From: Betaproteobacteria bacterium
GTDB taxonomy: Bacteria; Pseudomonadota; Gammaproteobacteria; Burkholderiales; CAIKXV01
DNA: 8,953 bases
NCBI GenBank assembly: GCA_947456915.1
Contig: CANGUQ010000135.1
Location: forward strand, 1 to 8,953
Reading direction: 5' to 3'
The notes under the pieces were generated by a model. It saw only the letters and a program-made list of their open reading frames with translations, had not been told where the DNA came from and made no database searches. This document shows positions 5,619-8,953 of the stretch, one piece after another. The first letter of the stretch is position 1; every line of letters begins with the position of its first letter. Both the position numbers and the translations under genes were made by a program.

Positions 5619-7847
5619 GTGCGCACACCGCCGCCACACTATCTGGATCGCGTCCTCAACCCGCAGAGCATTCTCGTCGTCGGCGCCTCGGGCGACCCGC
5701 TCAAGCGCGGCAACCGCGTCATCCAGTCGCTGGTCGCCGATGGCTACGCCGGCAGCATCATCCCGATCAATCCGCGCGAGCGCGAGATTCTCGGCTTTCG
5801 CTGCTATCCGTCGATCGCCGAGGCGCCGGGTGAACTCGATCTGGCGATCGTGTGCACGGCGGCGAAGACGGTGAAGGCGGTGATCGAGGACTGCGGGCGG
5901 CGCCAGGTGAAGGGTGCGATCCTGCTCGCCGCCGGCTTCAGCGAGGCCGGCGAGGCCGGTCGCCTGCTGGAGGAAGACGTCGTCGCCGCCGCCCGGGCGC
6001 ACGGCGTACGCCTGATCGGTCCGAACACCAACGGCATGTTCAGCGCACGCCTCGGCTGCAACGCGTGGGGCCTGCCGGACATTCCGCGCGGGCCGCTCGG
6101 CCTGCTGTCGAACTCGGCGAACTGCGTGACCTCGATCGTCCTGCAGGCGAGGACGCACGGCTTCTTCGGCATCAACACGATGCTGAGTGTCGGCAACCAG
6201 GCCGATATCGGCTTTCACGAGTATCTCGGCTGCCTGGGTGCCGACCCCGCAGTGACCGCGGTGATGCTGTATCTGGAAGGCTTCAAGGACGCTGCCGCGT
6301 TTCGCGCCGTGGCGCGCGAGGTGACGCAGGCGAAGCCGGTGGTGATGTACGTCGCCGGCCGCACCGGCGAGGGCAAGCGCGCCGCGAAGTCGCACAGCGG
6401 ATCGCTGGCCGGCGCGTACGCGGTCAACCGCGGCGTGCTGCGCCAGGCCGGGGCGACGGTGGTGGACAAGCTCTACCATCTCTACCCGGTCGCCGAAGCG
6501 CTCAGCCTGTTTCCGCCGATGCGCGGCCGCCGGGTGGCCGTGGTGTCCGAAGGCGGGGGGCCGCTCACCGTGGCGGCCGACGCGCTGGTCGAACAGGGCC
6601 TCGAACTCGCGCAGCTGTCCGACGCGACGCAGGCGCGCATCCACGCCGTCGTGCCCAACGCGACCGCGATCTCCAACCCGGTCGATGCCGGTGGCGGCAC
6701 CGACCCGCGTGCGGAGTACTACGGACCGATCTGCCGCGCGATCCTCGAGGATCCGGCGATCGACGCGCTGCTGCTGGTCGGGCTGCTCGGCGGCTACGCC
6801 GATCGGTTCGGCGAGCAGGCGGCGCCAGCGGAGCACGCGGTGTGCGCCGAGCTGGGCGCAATGATGCGCGAGTACGGCAAGCCGGTGATCGTGCAGAGCC
6901 ACTACGCCGACATGAAGACCGAGTCGCTGCGCATCCTGCGCACGGGCGGGGTACCGTTTCAGCGACACGTCGAGATCGCGGTGCAGTGCCTCGCCAGCGC
7001 GGCGGATCTTTCCGCAGCGCGCCGCCGTAACGCCCGGTCGAGCGCAACCACGGGTGCGGAGGCGACGCTCGTCGCGCGCGGGCAACCCGGTGACGCATCC
7101 GCCGCAGCGCCGGCGCGCGCGGTGCAACTGATCGCAGCCGCGCAGGCGGCCGGGCGCGATCTGCTCGAGCACGAGGCGCGTGAGCTGCTCTCGCTGCACG
7201 GTGTCGCGATGCCGCAGCACGTGCTCGTGCGCAGTGCGGACGAGGCGCAGGCTGCGGCAAGCGCCTTCGGCGACGTCGCGCTCGCGATGAAGGTGGTGAG
7301 CGCCGACATCGTGCACAAGTCGGAGGCGAACGGCGTGCTGCTGGGCGTGCGCGGGGCGGCGGCGATGCGCGCGGGGTACGACCGGATCACGGCCAGCGCA
7401 CACGCCTGGCGCGCGGACGCACGAGTGGAAGGTGTGCTCGTGACGCCGATGGCGCCGCGCGGCATCGAGCTGATCGTCGGCGTGAGCGAAGACCCGCAGC
7501 ACGGGCCGGTGATCGTGTTCGGTCTGGGCGGCGTGTTCGTCGAACTGATCGGCGACGTCGTCTTTCGCGCCCTGCCGCTCGAGCAGGAGGATGCCCGCGA
7601 GATGATCGGCGGCTTGCGCCACGCCGCGGTGCTCGACGGCGCACGCGGCAACGCGCCGGTGGACCGCGAGGCGCTGGCCGCGCTGCTCCTCGCAGTGGCG
7701 CGCGTGCGCCAGCACCACCCGCAGATCGCGGAAATCGACCTCAACCCGGTGATCGCCCACGCGGGCGGCCTCATGCCGGTCGACGCACGGGTGACGCTGC
7801 ACCCCGCGACGGCGGGGCGTACCGGCCCGGCCGGCGCGCAGGACTGA
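5619..7847 (+). CDS. ADP-forming acyl-CoA synthetase (fused alpha-beta, acetate-CoA ligase family)
   Basis: A 742-residue member of the NDP-forming acyl-CoA synthetase family, which interconverts an acyl-CoA plus ADP and phosphate with the free acid, CoA and ATP. Domain order is CoA-binding Rossmann (about 10-140; ILVVGASGDPLKRGN at 18-32), succinyl-CoA-ligase-like modules (about 155-460) with KSHSGSLAG at 257-265 (predicted phospho-His259), an Ala/Arg-rich linker (about 463-505) and a C-terminal ATP-grasp (about 506-730). The ATP-grasp has AMKVVSADIVHKS (556-568), GLGGVFVELIGDVVFR (635-650) and EIDLNPVI (705-712). No GNAT domain follows, so it is not a Pat-type protein acetyltransferase. GTG at 5619-5621 is chosen: GGAG lies 10 bases upstream and the protein begins just before the family start, DRVLNPQSILVVG. 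Residues 134-140 read GPNTNGM where many relatives have GPNCxG. The acid substrate is unknown; propionate or another product of local catabolism is conceivable. Confidence 0.92.
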   Translation: MRTPPPHYLDRVLNPQSILVVGASGDPLKRGNRVIQSLVADGYAGSIIPINPREREILGFRCYPSIAEAPGELDLAIVCTAAKTVKAVIEDCGRRQVKGAILLAAGFSEAGEAGRLLEEDVVAAARAHGVRLIGPNTNGMFSARLGCNAWGLPDIPRGPLGLLSNSANCVTSIVLQARTHGFFGINTMLSVGNQADIGFHEYLGCLGADPAVTAVMLYLEGFKDAAAFRAVAREVTQAKPVVMYVAGRTGEGKRAAKSHSGSLAGAYAVNRGVLRQAGATVVDKLYHLYPVAEALSLFPPMRGRRVAVVSEGGGPLTVAADALVEQGLELAQLSDATQARIHAVVPNATAISNPVDAGGGTDPRAEYYGPICRAILEDPAIDALLLVGLLGGYADRFGEQAAPAEHAVCAELGAMMREYGKPVIVQSHYADMKTESLRILRTGGVPFQRHVEIAVQCLASAADLSAARRRNARSSATTGAEATLVARGQPGDASAAAPARAVQLIAAAQAAGRDLLEHEARELLSLHGVAMPQHVLVRSADEAQAAASAFGDVALAMKVVSADIVHKSEANGVLLGVRGAAAMRAGYDRITASAHAWRADARVEGVLVTPMAPRGIELIVGVSEDPQHGPVIVFGLGGVFVELIGDVVFRALPLEQEDAREMIGGLRHAAVLDGARGNAPVDREALAALLLAVARVRQHHPQIAEIDLNPVIAHAGGLMPVDARVTLHPATAGRTGPAGAQD

Positions 7848-7853
7848 AGCCGG

Positions 7854-7874
7854 CGGCACGTACGCGGCGTGCCG
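7854..7874. terminator. Hairpin between convergent genes
   Basis: CGGCACG (7854-7860) and CGTGCCG (7868-7874) form a perfect 7-bp stem with a 7-base loop. It lies seven bases after the synthetase stop and 19 bases past the hydrolase stop on the other strand, the usual place for a bidirectional terminator. Neither side has a T-run, so classical intrinsic termination is uncertain. It is the only structure in the 46-base gap. Confidence 0.5.
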
Positions 7875-7893
7875 GATGCGAGCGCCGCCCGCC

Positions 7894-8953
7894 CTAGCGC
7901 AGCGACTCGCCGACGTCGGCCGCGATCAGCGACCAGAACGGATTGCTGCGCAGGCGGCTCAACGCGTCGAGCGGCAGCGTCAGCGCGCCGTTCTCGCCAC
8001 GCAGCGACCATGAGCCGATGCTGGGCACGCCGTGCTGGCCGCTGCCAGGCACATACCCGTAGACCGGATCGTCGGGCGGAAACTGCAGGGCAACGTGACT
8101 GAGGGAGACGATCCCGTCGGGCCAGGCGAGGCCGGTTTCGCGCACCATTACGCTGCCATCGGGGGCAAGACGGTGTATCCGAACCCGCGACTCGGGCGCG
8201 TCCGCGCTGGTCACGATGTCGAGCGTGTACCCGCGGCGCATCGTGCGCAGGCGCTCGAGGCGCTGGCCCGTCTGCGGTGGATGCAGCGACTGCAGCGCGT
8301 CGGCGCGATTGACGTCGAACATCACCAGCCGGTGTCTCGGGTCATCGAGTCTCGCGTACAGAACGTCGATCACTCCGCCTGCGCCGACCGTGGCATCGAC
8401 CAGGGACTGCCACGTGGTGATCGGCGGCAGTTGCGCGAGCCGTCCCTCTGCCCTTGCCCGCTCGAGCGCGCGCGCGAGGGCGCGGGTGGCGCGGTTGATC
8501 TGCCGCGCTGCGTTCACCGGGAACGAGTTGTACTTGTACGGGTCGAATTCGGCGACCACCGTCTGCCAGCGAACCTTCTCCAGGATCGGCACCGGAACCA
8601 CCGAGAGAAAGTCGATCACCTCCGACAGATGCGCCACTGGCGTGAGCTCGACCGCCGGTGACAGCAGGAGTACGCGATCCGGGACGCGCCACGCCGCATC
8701 GCCCTGTGTCTCGAGCAGGTGCAGCAGGGCGAGCGTGGCACCGGTGGAGTAGCCACCGACGATGAATGGCTGGCCTGCGGGCGTGCGCTCGGCCACCGCG
8801 CGCATGCCGATGCGCACCGCAGCCTGCCAGTCGCGCAGGGTGACGGCGGTGAGTGCAGCCGGCACCGTGCCGTGTCCGGGCAGGCGCAGCACCGTGACAT
8901 CGAAGCCCTGGGCGTGGAGGACACGCGCGAGCGCGCGCATCGAATAGGGTGAG
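7894..8953 (-). CDS. Alpha/beta hydrolase, 5' end outside window
   Basis: A serine hydrolase of the alpha/beta-hydrolase fold (lysophospholipase/esterase-like), truncated by the right edge. The first visible codons read SPYSMRALARVLHAQGF, matching the family segment after the oxyanion-loop HGLTDSPY, so the in-frame ATG at 8938-8940 is internal and the true start lies outside. Numbering from that Met, LRLPGHGTVP is at 18-27, the nucleophile elbow GGYSTG at 62-67 (Ser65), VVPVPI at 114-119, SLVDATVGAGGVIDVLY at 179-195 and SHVALQFPPDDPVYGY at 281-296, where His282 is a candidate catalytic His. The acid residue is not certain. The protein ends normally at TAG (7894-7896). It converges on the synthetase with 46 bases between stops, so the two are separate transcription units. 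Substrate unknown; a lipid or ester is likely by family. Confidence 0.88.
   Translation of the reverse strand, partial: SPYSMRALARVLHAQGFDVTVLRLPGHGTVPAALTAVTLRDWQAAVRIGMRAVAERTPAGQPFIVGGYSTGATLALLHLLETQGDAAWRVPDRVLLLSPAVELTPVAHLSEVIDFLSVVPVPILEKVRWQTVVAEFDPYKYNSFPVNAARQINRATRALARALERARAEGRLAQLPPITTWQSLVDATVGAGGVIDVLYARLDDPRHRLVMFDVNRADALQSLHPPQTGQRLERLRTMRRGYTLDIVTSADAPESRVRIHRLAPDGSVMVRETGLAWPDGIVSLSHVALQFPPDDPVYGYVPGSGQHGVPSIGSWSLRGENGALTLPLDALSRLRSNPFWSLIAADVGESLR

Noticed and set aside
5619..7847. Pat-type protein lysine acetyltransferase
   Set aside because: The protein ends shortly after the ATP-grasp domain; there is no GNAT domain.
5367..7859. Minus-strand open frame that extends the methyltransferase upstream across the whole synthetase
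   Set aside because: Absence of stops is expected opposite a GC-rich gene with strong third-position bias. The extension shows His/Arg-rich antisense composition and no domain.
6959..8011. 350-codon minus-strand frame overlapping the synthetase 3' end and hydrolase 3' end
   Set aside because: It overlaps two well-supported genes in other frames and has Arg/Ser/Ala-rich shadow composition.
1..8953. tRNA, rRNA, CRISPR array, transposase or phage attachment site
   Set aside because: No spaced identical repeats, cloverleaf-like segments, transposase motifs or terminal inverted repeats were seen by reading.

Overview
The window is very GC-rich and nearly all coding. Its content (a Bug/TctC-type periplasmic solute receptor, a TauD/TfdA dioxygenase remnant, LeuC/LeuD-like hydro-lyase paralogues, an isocitrate-lyase-superfamily enzyme and a fused ADP-forming acyl-CoA synthetase) points to a Burkholderiales-like betaproteobacterium with a large catabolic accessory genome. 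This assignment is an inference from gene families; there is no rRNA or marker gene here.

Left part (61-2739, minus strand): a compact three-gene operon read right to left. It encodes an isocitrate lyase/PEP mutase-family C-C lyase, an aconitase-family large subunit (LeuC-like) and a small subunit (LeuD-like). The large and small subunits overlap by 4 bases (GTGA). The trio resembles a hydratase-plus-lyase module such as dimethylmaleate hydratase (DmdAB) with 2,3-dimethylmalate lyase: water is added to an unsaturated di- or tricarboxylate and the hydroxy-acid is then cleaved. A role in leucine biosynthesis is unlikely.

Middle (2740-4350, minus strand): a damaged region. A Bug-family receptor gene loses its last ~40-45 codons and runs directly, out of frame, into the C-terminal half of a TauD/TfdA dioxygenase gene. 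That remnant has lost its N-terminal half and also carries an apparent 1-base deletion near 3104. This looks like a deletion scar between two co-oriented neighbours, or an assembly join. A 222-base leader with inverted repeats separates it from the lyase operon.

Right part: a minus-strand class I SAM methyltransferase (4503-5366) is divergent from a plus-strand 742-residue acyl-CoA synthetase (5619-7847), with 252 bases between them. The synthetase converges on an alpha/beta hydrolase (stop at 7894, minus strand) that runs off the right edge. A hairpin lies between the convergent stops.

No RNA gene, insertion sequence, CRISPR array or phage feature was seen. The most unusual points are the Bug/TauD scar and the non-canonical LeuCD-lyase module. 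I did not find convincing evidence of a wholly new system.
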